A stretch of 64,000 nucleotides of DNA from Lasiodiplodia sp. COLG20 (Eukaryota > Ascomycota > Dothideomycetes > Botryosphaeriales > Botryosphaeriaceae), in NCBI GenBank assembly GCA_009801085.1, contig VNWV01000030.1, positions 1 through 64,000 of the forward strand, given 5' to 3'. This document shows positions 42,214 through 54,305 of this stretch, piece after piece. A program made the translations under genes and the position numbers. Under the pieces are notes generated by a model that saw only the letters and a program-made list of their open reading frames with translations, had not been told where the DNA came from and ran no database searches. Each line of letters opens with the position of its first letter. Position 1 is the stretch's first letter.

Positions 42214-44895
42214 CTACTGCAGTGGCTGTATTTATTCTGCGAGAGTTCATTGCTCAGATTTCTTTTCCTCGGCGCCAATTACCTTGTACTGGTCTACCGT
42301 AGGGTGAATTTAGACATTATCGAAAAATATACTGCTTAAATCATCAAATCCACATACCCTCAACTCATGTCTTCCAAACTCTTGGATCCCGCCCAACCCC
42401 CTCCCAAACCTCCTCCCCCATCCCCCCTTCCAACACCGACACCGACAGCCACTCCCACTACCACCACCTACAACCCCCACAACCCCCCGCGCCAACCTTT
42501 CCTCCCTCTCCACCCTCAATTCCACCCCTCACAGCCACACAGCACCCCTCTCCTCCGCGCCACGCGTCCACTCGCGCTTGCAGCAAACCCGCGCGCGTCG
42601 ACACAGCAGCCATCGCGGCACAGGGCCGGACGCGGGCGCGCGGTACGTACTGCCGGTATGCTCGCCGTCACCGACCAGCAGCAGCATCCCGCACGGGGGG
42701 ACGGCGCGTTGGGCGGAGTCGACGGCGGGGTAGAGTGCTCGAGGAGTGAGTGGCTGCGTGTAGGCGGGATGCGTGATCGTAGGTGGGGGATGATGTCGAG
42801 ATGCTGGCTGCGCGATGGGAGGGCGAGGGGAGATGGGGGAGGTGGGTGTAGCAGACGTCTCTGGGATTGGTGTTGGTGGGGTCGCGGCTGGGTGGGCGCC
42901 GGCGCGGAGGAGGATTGGGGAGGTGGGATGGGCTAAGGAGGAGGAGGAGGAGGAGGAGTGTAAGAGGGGTGGTGCCTACGTAGGCGCTAACATCTAGATC
43001 GACGATGTGTATTGGATGCATTGGATGAGTGGCATAAGGACTGAGATGATGGCTAACCGGGAGGCCTCTGTATTCTCCGCTCAGAAGACTAGGCCACAGA
43101 CGAAGCTAGTGCAGTAGATAGTGCAACAAATTACAAATTGTTTACAATTACCCAACTGGAGCTTCTGAGCCAGCCAGTCTTGAAGTCACCCTTGCATAGC
43201 ATTTCGATGTATTAGGCCAACTGCGTTGGGTTGACATACATGTCTTATTGAATTAATGTCTTATTCCTTGATATGGATTTATTTGACGTAAGTGCTTCTT
43301 AGAAGGTAATTGCATAAGCGCCCTCAACTGGTATGTTTTTCAGCCAACGCGCTGCCGCCTAAAGGGGTGATACCCTCCATAAGATCTAACCACCTTGTCT
43401 TCGGTTGTGCCGTGCTTGCCGCATTAGTTATGTGTGGCTGCTTATTGGGCGTACAGACAAGTTCCATATTCGATAGCTCGCATGTAGGCACCTGCAGCGG
43501 CCACCTCAGCCGTCCAGCCACTATTATCTGCTTATCGCTTGAAATAAGCTCTGCGTGCTATGGAGCTTGCTATTGGTTTCTGTCTACCCAGGGGCCCGAC
43601 TTGCGACCCTGTAATATGTCAGTTCCTGCTCAGCGACAACTTTTGACTTTAGGAACCAGACGTTGTGCTCGGCACCTCTATTATAAGTGTTGATCTTACA
43701 GAAAAATTAATATTCACATCTTTTCCTTTTTTCTGAACATGCACGCTACCGGGGTTCCGTGTTCTCACCCTTGGGTCCTTCCACATTTTTCTCAACCGTT
43801 GATTGGTTTCTACACTCATGCATTATTATGTCAACTGATAAAACGGAACATGTCTCACAGCAGGCTTGATAGCTTCACAGGTAAGGCTATTTGTGTAATT
43901 GTTGACTGGATTGACTTTGATGGAGCTGTGGGGCTTGTACTCTTGTATCATCTAAGGATGCGGCTGAGATGAAGATTCACTTCTATGAAAACGCACTTCA
44001 CTAACCAAGACATATGATGCGGGGTTCTGTTTCGCTGCGCCGTACAGGATTCGTTGTCAGAGTTTCACACAAGAGTCAACTCAGCCGGTCTTTGAAGTCG
44101 CACCGTTACGCCCGCAGGAATGTAAGTAAGCACATATCACAAGGCTCCCAGACACTCTGACGTCAATAATAGTGCCATACCTAGCCTCAATCTGTTGCTA
44201 GTTTCGATCTACCTGGAGCCCTGCCGGTCTGCCCAGCATTGCTGCCAACTGTGTTTAGCATATCCACCACAATTAAATTAACATAGAACAATTAGATAGA
44301 CTTCCACAAGCCGAACATGGCTCCACTCTGACTATGAGGCTGGAAAGGTAAGTGTCGACAATTTGAACGAGAAATCGGTTAGTGAAATTTCTACATTCGA
44401 GAATTGTGTTCCTCTAGATGAGGCGAAAGTTGAATCTCAGCAAAGCTAGAGGGAGAGGCTCTGCTGAGAAGTGACTGCTGGCAATGTTGTAGTATGATAC
44501 ACCTTACTGCATCGTTGTTAAATCAACGTTGGGCGCGGGAAAATGGACATTTATCCACTAGTTCTTTCCATGGTTTATGTATTGATACGACTCTAGCATA
44601 CTAAACATTAAGACATCAATAAGGCCCCTTGTTCGAAAGACTCATCGTTGTGGTGCTGGGCGTCGGTTACATGGGATGCTGCACGACCTTCTGGCTTTGT
44701 TAGTAGAATATTGTCTCACAAAAGGCTAATAATACTCGGTAAGCGCTAGTTGAAGGAAATTGTTCGTCCTCTCCTTATATGAACGGTCTTTGCAATCTCT
44801 GTGGTGTCTCGTGCGTAACTCATTATCCAGAACTTTCCACCTTTCCGATCTCAGCTTGATTTCCAACTACTAAGAGATTGTTGATCGCGTTAAAT
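42214..44895. other. 2.7-kb region without a supported gene
   Basis: From 42.36 to 42.94 kb the DNA is GC-rich and repetitive (Pro codons on one strand, Gly/Arg on the other) and open on both strands, which I take as composition, not coding. From 43.0 to 44.8 kb it is AT-richer and holds only short unrecognised frames (for example 43310-43693, 127 codons). No RNA gene or complete transposon was seen. Confidence 0.45.
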
Positions 44896-45954
44896 ATGCC
44901 GCTCATCATGCATACTTTGAAAACTGCTTTACTCATCCTGACTGCTAGCAGTCGCGCTTTTCTTTTCACTACCATGGCCTCCACAACTCCATTGGCGTCG
45001 GACCCCCAATCTATAGTTAGCTCTCCACCAAAACCAAAGCTTATACCACAAAAGCGACAGTTGAGTTTTATCGATCCCAATTTTATCGGATGGTATAATG
45101 GCCATTCTGGATCCTGTAATATAACGAACTGCCTCTTTACGCCGCTCTGAAGTACTGACATATCTGTTGAATAGATGAAAACATGAATTGTGGGGTCGAT
45201 ACCTGGTCAATATCTTCACGATGGGGAGCCTGCGTCAGCTCAGCAGGTGGTGACTGGCCTTCTTCAGAGGTTTGCGACGATGTAACGTGGTAAGGACCGT
45301 TTAGAAAGGCTGTAACAGCACCTTATAGCTAAAGATTGATGCAGTGATAGTGGATTTAGCTGCGCAACCTTAACAATTATACAACAGTCTCCTTGGAGTG
45401 GCTCGACTTGGGACTGGCTTAGATGCTGCGACTTTAACTGGATGGCGTGGACGATTTATCGTGAAGTAGCGCCAAGCACCACGCCATCTGTCCTTCGTAA
45501 GTCCCTCACTCTGTAGTTGGCGGAGATATATACTGATATTCATTCCACTCAAGAATCGATAAAAACAAATACCCCGATAGCCACTACAGCGAGCCCGTCC
45601 CCAGCCGCCTCTATAGCTGATCCATCTTCAGTGCTCCCTACAAGCCGTCTATCACAGTCGCCTTCGTCGCCTTCGCCCCCTTCGTCCAATGACCAGTCAT
45701 GGATAGCAGCAGCCGTCATAGTCCCCATTGTTGCAATTACAGTTGCGTGCTTTATCGTGTGGTTCCTGCGTTGGAGGCATGCCCATCAGCAGCAAGACGT
45801 GGCAGGAGGAAGGGACGATGGAGATCAGGTAAACAAGAACAAGGAGCATGGATGTAACACTCCAGCGGAGGCATCGGCAGTGCAGCCGTCGTATGAGCTA
45901 AGTCAAGCAGCCAGTATAGACCGATCGAGGCGCGCTGTGGAACTACAAGGTTGA
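44896..45954 (+). CDS. Secreted single-pass surface protein with Ser/Thr-rich stalk
   Basis: Four exons: 44896-45115, 45175-45281, 45388-45496 and 45554-45954, 278 residues in frame. A signal peptide (TLKTALLILTASSRAFLF) is followed by an ectodomain with FIDPNFIGWY, several Cys (MNCGVD, GACVSS, EVCDD, RCCDFN) and many Trp. A Ser/Pro/Thr-rich stalk then leads to one membrane helix (WIAAAVIVPIVAITVACFIVWFL), a basic stop-transfer RWRH and a short cytoplasmic tail. This layout matches a broad class of fungal wall- or surface-sensor-like proteins; it lacks a recognisable WSC domain. Intron 1 has a CTGAC branch site and joins phase 1 to phase 1. Donor GTAACG of intron 2 is weak but is the only one that keeps the Cys/Trp pattern open. 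Confidence 0.7.
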
Positions 45955-46284
45955 TCCTGATGAGGCAAGCAGGACAATCTACCCGGGCGATAGCGGCGGT
46001 CTTTGAGACGAGGCAGGCCGATACAGACGGCAGTTGGATGACGTCATGATGGACGAAGGTGGACTGTCTGCCGAAGGGGCCCTGGGCTTCAAGTGACGAT
46101 GGAGCGGTCTGAAGGTTTCAAGCAGAGGACTGGGGTCAGCAGAAGCATTCCCGTCCATGTTCTTAGCTCTAGGACTACTCGGCAGAGTTGGAACCTCACT
46201 CTACGAATCTCCAATTTAAAGCAGCCATTCAGCTACGCCAACAGAATACACGTATGATTCTCATTCTAATATCTTAGTCCCATG

Positions 46285-49200
46285 TTACCGAATGAATCCG
46301 ACATCAGCCAACGCAGAGATGACGCCCATCTTCCCTGAACCCAAAGCTTGAGATCGCATCTGCTCCACGACCTCGCAATAAAACCATTGTGGTCTAAGAT
46401 CTTCGAACTCCTGTAAAAACCATTTATGACCTTTCACGATAGAATAAAACCAAGCAGAAGCCAGTTGACGTCGTGAATCTTCTACGTCAATTCTACTCGA
46501 CATGAACAGCATGTTTGCGCAGACCATCTCTCCGTTGACTGTTGCGTAACAGAGCGCCGTCCATTTCTGGCTGTCTGAAAGATTGATGTCGGTTCGGTCG
46601 TTAGCTAAAAGGAACCGCAAATTGTGTCTCTGACCATGCTCTGCTGCTATCATCAATGGAGTCCGACCATTGACATCTGGCGTGTTGGGTTCTACACCGG
46701 CGTTGAGGAGGGTTCTGACAATCGCACCATCGGTCTCTCTGGTGGCATGGGCCAGCAGCGTCTCGCCAAAATTGTCTCGAGCTTCCAAGTTAAATCGGTT
46801 ATAACAAGCACAACGCCAAATTATTGCCTGCAGATGGTGGAGGGGTTTTGTCGACTTCCACATGACCCTGCGCATGAGAGGTGTCCGCCCATGAGCATCT
46901 ACCAAGTCCGGCTCCGTTTGGGGGCACTTGATGAAGTTGATGATCATGGCGAGTTTGCCCGACCGCAATGCTGCCTGAAATACAGTTAAATCGTCTTTTA
47001 TGACCGCATTAGGGTCGAGGCCCGCTTCCAACAACTGCGCGATAAAATGCTCCTTCTCAGCTTCAAAGCTGTCACGAATAACTGGAGAAAATAAGTCTCC
47101 GGCGGTGACTCCTACATCGAAGAGAAATTGGTAGTGAGCCATATCCAAACTACCTTCCATATTCTTCAGCTCTGTTTCCACATGTAGCTTTGCTCCAGCA
47201 TCTCTCAACATGCGAGCTATTCTCTCGTTCTTCAAGAAAATTGCCACCCAGAAGACAGAGTGTTGAATATCGTCAGCGTTGCCACAAAGACGGTTTAATT
47301 CTGCACCGGCATTGATGAAGAATTGGACAAGATCCTCCCTTTGAAGCAATACGGCAAGAAAGATCGGAGTATTGGGTTCCGATAGGTCGACATTGACTTC
47401 TTCCATTGTCAGATTCTCCGGAATATCCCCCAAGCTCAGTTCTGGATTTCCCATAAGTGAAAGCAAAAGAGGAGATAATTTTGTCTTCTTGGCTCCGTGC
47501 TCTGCTGGAATTTTGGCAAATGCTTGCCGTCCAATGCTCTTCAACGCACTCCTGACACCGGCGAGTGAAAAAAGGGCGACAGCACTAGAACATGTTTCGT
47601 CATCGTTCCAAGAATGATACAGCTGATTAGTCACATTAAAGTCGTGTATTATGTGACCCCAAGCCTTCCATGGCTTCTCGAATCCCAATGGAAATTTACG
47701 ACGCTCCTCTTGTTGTTCGTTCGCATCAAAACCCCAAACATTTTTGAATCGGGCGTCATCCTAATCAAAAACTTTTTCCATAGGCGCGGATGTATCTCCG
47801 TAAAAACTGCGACTAGGCGGGACCGTGAGCACACGAAATGGAGATAAGTCTTTCTCTCTGTTTTTGAGAAGTTCCAAGAGGTCTTTTTGGTCGATGTTAT
47901 GTGACTCTACGTGCATTATATGCACGACCCAGTAGTCATGATCATATTGAGCGAGTGGAAAACGTTTTACAGAATCGTACAAATCCTCATACGTGGAAGC
48001 ATCTTCCAAAATCTCTGGTAACAAAACATAGTTTAGACAAGATCGAGAAAGGGCAAAGTGACTTTCCCCCACCACAGATCTCCGGTTGGTAGACCCAATA
48101 AGTTGTCCGAGACCACCTCCCATAAGGAGATAATCAGGCACTGATTGGTGGATGAATTGGGCAATCCTCTTTTCTTCATGATGCTTGATCTCTGCAAGAC
48201 CTCTTGAGAGCGTTATGATTCCTTTTATTGGGTCGACAAAGTAATCATGGCTGTCGAAGTCGTCAATCGAGCTCGGCATATCTTTCTCATCGGCGACAAG
48301 TGCGTGTTGGAGTTCTTTAGCGGTGAGGGGCCTAATAGAGAAAAGAAGCCAACGTAGCAGCTTGATTGTCTGGTACTTTTCGTCCACTTCGAGATCTTGG
48401 AGAAGAGACGCGTATAGCTCGTGAAGATCTGATGGTAGCTTCTCAATGATTTTCAGAAGAGCGGCAATGGAACTTCCCAGCTTTCTGTGCCTGTCGACAA
48501 CGGATCGTGTAACCAGTAGTGCCCACTGAAACATTCCATTGGCCTTTCGGAGGATTTCTTTCTCGAGGATGTTGATTTCTTCATCTTTTTGAAACTCCTC
48601 CACCAAGAGTGAGTTTACAACAGTTTCGATGTCGGCCTGGTTCTCCTTCTCCATGACTACGAATTTGCAATTTCCCTGCACAATTGGGTACCAACGACAC
48701 GAAAAAACAACCTTGATCTTCGAGCAGTCCTTAGTAATCGTTCTAAACAGACGAATGATGTCAAGTGCAGTCTGTTCTCCACTTTCATCCAAAGCATCAA
48801 CGAGTAGACATATTTGTACACTTTCGTGGAGCTGAAGTTCATGAATGATTTTCATGAGAATTGTTCTCAGCTCCGCTTCAGTCCACTGGATGTCCTTTTT
48901 CTCTTTTTGGTTTATCTTTTCATCGTATTCTGACACGAATATTCGGAGTGAATCTTGAAAGCAGCGCATGAACTGATGGAGAATTGAGCGTAAGAAGCCT
49001 AGTTTCGTCCGTTGTAAGGCGGTGCCACGACCGTGGAAAAAGTAAGAAAATAGCATGTAATCGGCGTGCCATTGTTGTTCTATGACGCTGTGCACGTATT
49101 TCATCATGGTAGACTTGCCCGTACCTGGATTCCCGGCAATCCAGAGGATCTTTTCCTTTTGATCTTTGGGGTCGAGCCAGGTATTGAATGTGCCATTCAA

Positions 49201-50602
49201 GAGAAGCCATCCACATGTGTCATCGGCTGGATCAATTTCATCCCGACGCCAGTGCTGTTCGGAGAACCATAGCGAGTGGAGCGCCACTTTCTCGTCGTCA
49301 GACAAAAGTGCATACTGTGTGGCTTGCTTTTGTTGGTACGGTCTTGCCAACTCCCTAAGTTGTTTGATAACCACAAAATACTCGTTGTCCTGCCGCGAGA
49401 ACTTCACAATATCCGAATGGTTTCTGTTAATCGGTATGGCAGCGTCCCCCCCTTTTGTTGCAGATGGCTTCGAGACTAAAAGAGCCGGAGAACCGATCAT
49501 CTTCCATTGTTGTGAATCTTGTTCCTGCAGAGTATTATTAGAGCGGAGACTTCAGAGTCTGATCAGCCGCACGTACCTTTTCTACAGTGGGCGTATCAAC
49601 TGTTTCATAGAAGGCGACCACCTGGGCATTACGCATCTTTGAGCGAGTTGTAGCAAAGTGGTCTTGTTGAAGCTCAAGGAAATCTGAGTCCACCTTCAAA
49701 CAGGAGACGAGACCTTCGTTCGGTTGACCCTGGACCATAGGCAATAACGGCCTATTCAGCATTCCCAAATGCGGAACGCCAAATAAGAGAATTCCTCGGA
49801 GCGCCTGGATTATATCTGCATTTTCGTCGTTACAGTTCACAAGATTGACCAGTGCCTTTTATTCATACTTAGCCCATGTTACATTTTGGACGGAATAACC
49901 ACTTGCTCACCTGTTCTAGTACCAGACCTCCAAGGCTGTGCCCGATGAGCAGAAGAGATCTCGTAGTCGTCCTACTCCATCTGCCTACGAGGCCTTTCAG
50001 ATTTTCGACAAAGTGTAAACCGAGATCCAAAATAGTTTGTCTGGACAGGCTGTCGACTATACTGGTATCATAGCCGTAAATGTATATCCTGCTGTTTGGC
50101 AGATCCATAGGCAACGCGTCACGGAGCCACATGAAGTTGTCTGACCTGGCTTTGAATGACCCGAAAGCGTGCGCGTTGAGGCCGGAGAGAGCAATGCAAC
50201 TTTATCATGATTAGCAAATGATACGGATTCTTCACCGCCTTGCATATGAACATACCAAGTATCGCACCTCTCGTCTGGAATCCCATGCAACGGGGTGATC
50301 CCAATGAAGTTTGTGTCGAGTACAATATCCAGATCGTCACCTGTATGAGGGCCATTTGGATGAGGGCCAGGGCATTGGGGTTTCCATTCATTCGCTCCCT
50401 TCTCGAGTTTCATTGGCCGTTCCCGTAAATTCAATGTTGCGATCCTTTCCGTGTCTCTGAAAGGGTGGCTTGCAAGTGAGCGCACACTGATGGCGCTAAC
50501 ATCCAGCTCCAGCAATCGAGCGACCAGCTGAGAGACCTCGTCTTTCCCATAATTATCCGGTATTCCCCTCAGTCTATACGTGATATCTGACTGTGACACC
50601 AT
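46285..50602 (-). CDS. Alpha/beta-hydrolase-NACHT-ankyrin STAND gene with an in-frame TAG
   Basis: Exons 50602-50256, 50199-49911, 49855-49577 and 49524-47761 encode 892 residues up to TAG at 47761-47763. The same frame then continues for 491 codons to 46285. The N-terminal domain contains SRIYIYGYDTS and LLLIGHSLGGLVLEQ, a lipase-type nucleophile elbow (Ser near 207), then GILLFGVPHLG, as in PGAP1/DUF676-like hydrolases of fungal NACHT proteins. WIAGNPGTGKS (about 433-443) is Walker A and CLLVDALDE (about 546) Walker B; LRWLLFSIRPLTAKELQHAL is the usual post-NACHT region. The segment after the TAG has ankyrin units (PIFLAVLLQREDL, RTPLMIAAEHGQ). The TAG may be spliced out by a weak 63- or 72-nt in-frame intron, or the gene may be truncated. 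Confidence 0.82.
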
Positions 50603-52008
50603 ACTCCGATATAATGAGTCGCCATGCGCGGTGGCGATGGGATGACAGGTCTGGCCGACAAGATGCAGGCAAATGATGGGCGTCCTCAGGGCTCAAAAGT
50701 AGATGCGAGGTCGTGAATCACCGGATCTGCTCTTTCAGAGTCAGCATCTTTCTAAAGAGGATGCAGTGATTTAGAAAACCTTCACAAGGAACGAGAGCGA
50801 TGGAGAGTGAATCAGGCTGAGAGCTGAAGTGGGGGAATACGAGGCCGACTCAATCTTACGTTACACAATGCCCTGTTGTAGCCAATGGCTGGTGCAAACG
50901 TGTTTTCCGAGGAGGACTGGGGTTTTGACCTATCATAGCCCTAAGACAAAATACCAAAGAGAGGCTAGAGTTACTTGCATAGAGTAATACTGTAGCCAAT
51001 GGCCTGCGTGAAGAATACCAGGGCCCTGCAAAATAGCGCAAGTATACCTCAGTCCCTTTTTTTTGTTCATTTAATTAAAAGGAACATATGTGGGTCATTG
51101 AAGCTGTTGTCCAGATGTGAATGTCGAGTTCATAATTATACATTCACCTCCGGACGATTGCTTCAGTTCCCCGCATAAGTCGAATGATTCCCCACAAATA
51201 TTACAAAAACCATCCATCCTGGAGAACCGTAGTTGATCCATGTTCCAACGCCCTGTTGATAGTATTCATGGGCAGCTTCAACACAAAAGAAGATTCAATA
51301 TCGAAGTAGATAAATTAGAATTACTAGCTATTTAAATACAAGAAAAAAAAGAGAGTGAAAGACAAGGAAACGCCAAACCCCAGCGAAACCCAACAGATCA
51401 TCCAGCTGTCGTTCGTCAACGAGTTCAGTGAGTAAGTAGGACAAGAGAGTAGAAAAAACCGAGCCTTGCAGCCCAGCAATAAGTAAGTCTATGAGTGTGT
51501 ATAGTATGAGCGGTTGGTTGTCATGATCCAAGAAAAAGGTGAGTGCTGTACAAGCCCAAGGAACGACAAGAGAGAGAGCGGAAGAAAGAGAGAGATAGCT
51601 GAAGAGCGCGCAGAAGAGGGAACGAACAATATAGTACAGTAGTAGTAGTAAGTTTCAGCATTTCGTAAAAAAAAAACAAAAAGTGGACAAGACAAGACGA
51701 GGACCTCCTCCCATGGTGTGTGCCTTATCCCGAAAGATCGATCGCGCGCCTCTCGACAAATGTTTTCCCCGCGACACAAGAACTCCCAGAAACACCCACC
51801 GTTTAAACAACAGAAAAAAAAGGAAAACGCCAACTACTCCCCCTTCCCCGGGACCCCCCCTCATTTCCCATCAGTTAGTTGACTTACACTTCTTCTCCTC
51901 CTCCGCTAGTGGTATCTTAAATAGTGTACATGTGCGCAATTAGCTCCGCACTTTTCCCCATCTCCCCCTCTCAATATATTAAACCCCTCCCTTCTATCCA
52001 CCACGCAC
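50603..52008. other. Intergenic 1.4 kb with simple repeats
   Basis: Contains a twice-repeated TGTAGCCAATGG (about 50878 and 50993), the second copy of the 59-bp palindrome, and an AG/AAAG-rich stretch near 51540-51620. No gene is supported; the AG-rich part is probably promoter-distal or 3' untranslated sequence of the minus-strand gene at 52009. Confidence 0.5.
51103..51161. repeat. 59-bp imperfect palindrome, copy 2
   Basis: Begins GCTGTTGTCCAGATG and ends CTCCGGACGATTGC. It aligns without gaps to 21347-21405 over 59 bases with 45 identities. Unlike copy 1 it is not enclosed by recognisable longer inverted repeats. Confidence 0.65.
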
Positions 52009-53706
52009 CTACGCCTCCAACGCCGGCACAGCCGGCACCGACGAACTCGGCGCGCCATCATCCCTCTTCCCGCCGAAAAGCGACATACGCGAAAACTTCT
52101 CCCTCAAGCGCCCAGCCGACTTCTTCTCCTTGATGCCCACGCCGGCATACGAGCTCTTCGGGCGCTCGGCGCCAGCACCCGATCCCTTCTCTCCCTTTTC
52201 CTTCCCGTGGCGCGAGCGCAAGAACCTCCTTCCACTGTGGTGCCCCTTGCCCGCCGGCGACGCGGGCTCCGGCTCCTCAGCGAACGCAGCGGGGGGAGCG
52301 CCGTAGCCCTCGAGCGCCGCGGCGGCGGCAGCGATCTCCGGGTTCATCATCGGCGACTGCTGGTATTCGATAGAGGCGACGACGGCGGAGTTCTTGCGGC
52401 TGTCGGGCGAGGCGTACGAGGCGGTGCGGTCGGGGTCCGGGTACTGGTATTCGTAGTAAGGTTGGGGCTGGTACGGTTGCTCGAGCTGGAGCTGGAGGGA
52501 GGTGCGCGGCTGCGAGGAAGTCTCGTGTTGGAGCTGGACGGACGGGCGGCGCGGGGTGGTGGTGGTGGTGGTCTCGTGTGGGACGAGGGACGGGCGGCGC
52601 GGGGTCTCGTGTTGTTGTGGGCGGTTGAGCTGGAGGGAGGAGCGCGGGGTGGAGCGCTGCTGGTGGAGCGATGGCCTGCTGTGGTACGATTGGTGGTCCT
52701 CGACGGCGGCCTCCTCGCCGTATTCGTTGACGTAGGCCGGGTGCGTCTCGCTGATGGACGTCATGGAGGGCTGGGTTTGCAGGCGGGGGCTGGAGCCGTT
52801 GCCGAAGCGCGTGGACAGCGGGGCGGCGATGCAGGAGAGCGGGCGGACGGAGGGTGTGGTGTTGAAGGTGTAGGCGGCGGCGCTGGTGGGGCTGAGGTCC
52901 ATGGTGCTGGAGGAAGCACCGTAGCCATCACCGCCCGAAATGTAGTACGGGCTCTCGCCGGCGTGCTCGGGGACGGTCGGGGTCGACGTGTTGCTGCCGT
53001 TGCTGCTGTTGGCGCGACGGTGGCGGTGGTTCGGATCCAGGCTGTCGTGGCGGCTGATGCCACCGCCGGCGGGCGGCAGCACGCCCAGGTCGTCGGGCTT
53101 GAGGGTGCCGTCGAGGGCGCCGCGGTGCTGCTCGTGGCGGCGCAGCTGGGCCTTCAGGTCCTCGATCTCGCGCTCGGCCTTGCGCAGCTCGTTCTTGACG
53201 CGCGCCAGCTCTTTCTCGCGGCGCTGCAGCTCGTGCTCGGCGCGGGCGCGCTCGTTCTCGGACCGCCGCACGTGCTCCAGCAGCGCCTGCATCTCGTCGT
53301 CCGACACCTCGCAGCCGACGCCGGCGACGGCTGGGGTGTCGAGATCCTCCTTGGACGACATGAAGGAGGACAGCAGGCGGTCGGCGAGGGGAAAGGTCGC
53401 GCTGTGGCGCTCGGGGACCGGGGGCGCGCTCTTCAGGCCGGGTTCGATGTCGTCCTGGTTTTCGGTGGAGATGGAGAGGTTGCTGGCGTTGGCGCGGGCG
53501 AAGGGGTTCTTGCGCATGAGCGCCGAGTCAAGCGAGAGGCGGTTCATGCCGGATTGGGGGGGCTCGAGGTGCTGCGGAGATGAGGATCTGTTGCTGCTGG
53601 CGTTACAGCTTTGTGTCGGCGCAGGAGCGGCGGCGGACAGCGGCGAAAGCAGCGAGGAGCCTCCGAACCAGGACGTCGGGCGCGCGGATTGGGCCGGCGG
53701 AGCCAT
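52009..53706 (-). CDS. Low-complexity coiled-coil protein, unknown function
   Basis: An intronless frame of 565 residues from the second Met (MAPPAQSARPTSWF), preferred because it has the better context; an upstream in-frame ATG adds five residues. Ser/Pro-rich N terminus; a heptad-like coiled coil from about 150 to 210 (EHVRRSENERARAEHELQ, then ELARVKNELRKAEREIEDL); then long Ser/Thr/Gln-rich disorder with PRRPSL and PRSSLQLN repeats that could be kinase sites; a basic C-terminal patch (GRRFLRSRHGKEK, KEKKSAGRLREKF). It is a typical regulatory or scaffold-type fungal protein with no recognisable catalytic domain. Confidence 0.75.
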   Translation of the reverse strand: MAPPAQSARPTSWFGGSSLLSPLSAAAPAPTQSCNASSNRSSSPQHLEPPQSGMNRLSLDSALMRKNPFARANASNLSISTENQDDIEPGLKSAPPVPERHSATFPLADRLLSSFMSSKEDLDTPAVAGVGCEVSDDEMQALLEHVRRSENERARAEHELQRREKELARVKNELRKAEREIEDLKAQLRRHEQHRGALDGTLKPDDLGVLPPAGGGISRHDSLDPNHRHRRANSSNGSNTSTPTVPEHAGESPYYISGGDGYGASSSTMDLSPTSAAAYTFNTTPSVRPLSCIAAPLSTRFGNGSSPRLQTQPSMTSISETHPAYVNEYGEEAAVEDHQSYHSRPSLHQQRSTPRSSLQLNRPQQHETPRRPSLVPHETTTTTTPRRPSVQLQHETSSQPRTSLQLQLEQPYQPQPYYEYQYPDPDRTASYASPDSRKNSAVVASIEYQQSPMMNPEIAAAAAALEGYGAPPAAFAEEPEPASPAGKGHHSGRRFLRSRHGKEKGEKGSGAGAERPKSSYAGVGIKEKKSAGRLREKFSRMSLFGGKRDDGAPSSSVPAVPALEA

Positions 53707-54305
53707 CGTCTTTTCAAGCACTGGAGGAGTCAGGGATCTGGTCCTTTGCGGGAAGCGTAATATATGATGGCGTTGCTAGCGAAACGGACGTTTGCCTGGT
53801 GCCGGAAACGCGTGGGGCGCTGTGCGCTCGGCCGCGATCCGAGCCGGAGAGAGCCATGGGTGCTGGAATGCAGGAAGAGGTGGGGTGCATACCGACTGAG
53901 CGTCTGTTTTTTGCCGCCGCCGATTCCGTCATCGCGTGCACGAATGAACGGCGCCGTTGGGTGGGAGGCCCTTGTTTGGCCGGCGCCTTAAGTCGTGCCT
54001 GGCAGCGGGATAGGGGCGGTGATAGGAGACAGCGGGGACCACCACTAGCGCACGGTCCCGGGTCGGTCGCACTCGATCCGCAGCAGCCAACCTGAGCGCA
54101 ACCTCTGACGCGCAATTAATATCTACTCGAGTCCGCCGCATGCCGGTGGTGCTCCGAACCTCTGGCCACCTTCGCCTCTGCGGGACGACGGCTCGTTCGC
54201 TTCCGTCGTCCTCATTCTCCAGACAGACCGCCACCACCCCAACCACCATGTTATAGGCCCGTGCCCTCGCGACCAGCGCCCAGCCGTAATGAAGGCCGAC
54301 GAGTC

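Noticed and set aside
42367..42936. Proline-rich 189-codon ORF
   Set aside because: Both strands are open owing to GC-rich low-complexity DNA; no motif, and the second half turns into Gly/Arg/Trp-rich nonsense-like sequence.
43310..43693. 127-codon ORF with hydrophobic stretch
   Set aside because: Cys-rich and partly hydrophobic but with no signal peptide at the start, no family match and an equally plausible ORF on the other strand.
50870..51015. Direct repeat TGTAGCCAATGG suspected as a transposon end
   Set aside because: Only about 12 bases match, without inverted ends or target duplications; too weak to call an element.
52207..53583. 458-codon ORF on the plus strand
   Set aside because: Antisense shadow of the coiled-coil protein gene; composition (Val/Gly/Arg) is what GC-rich third positions produce.
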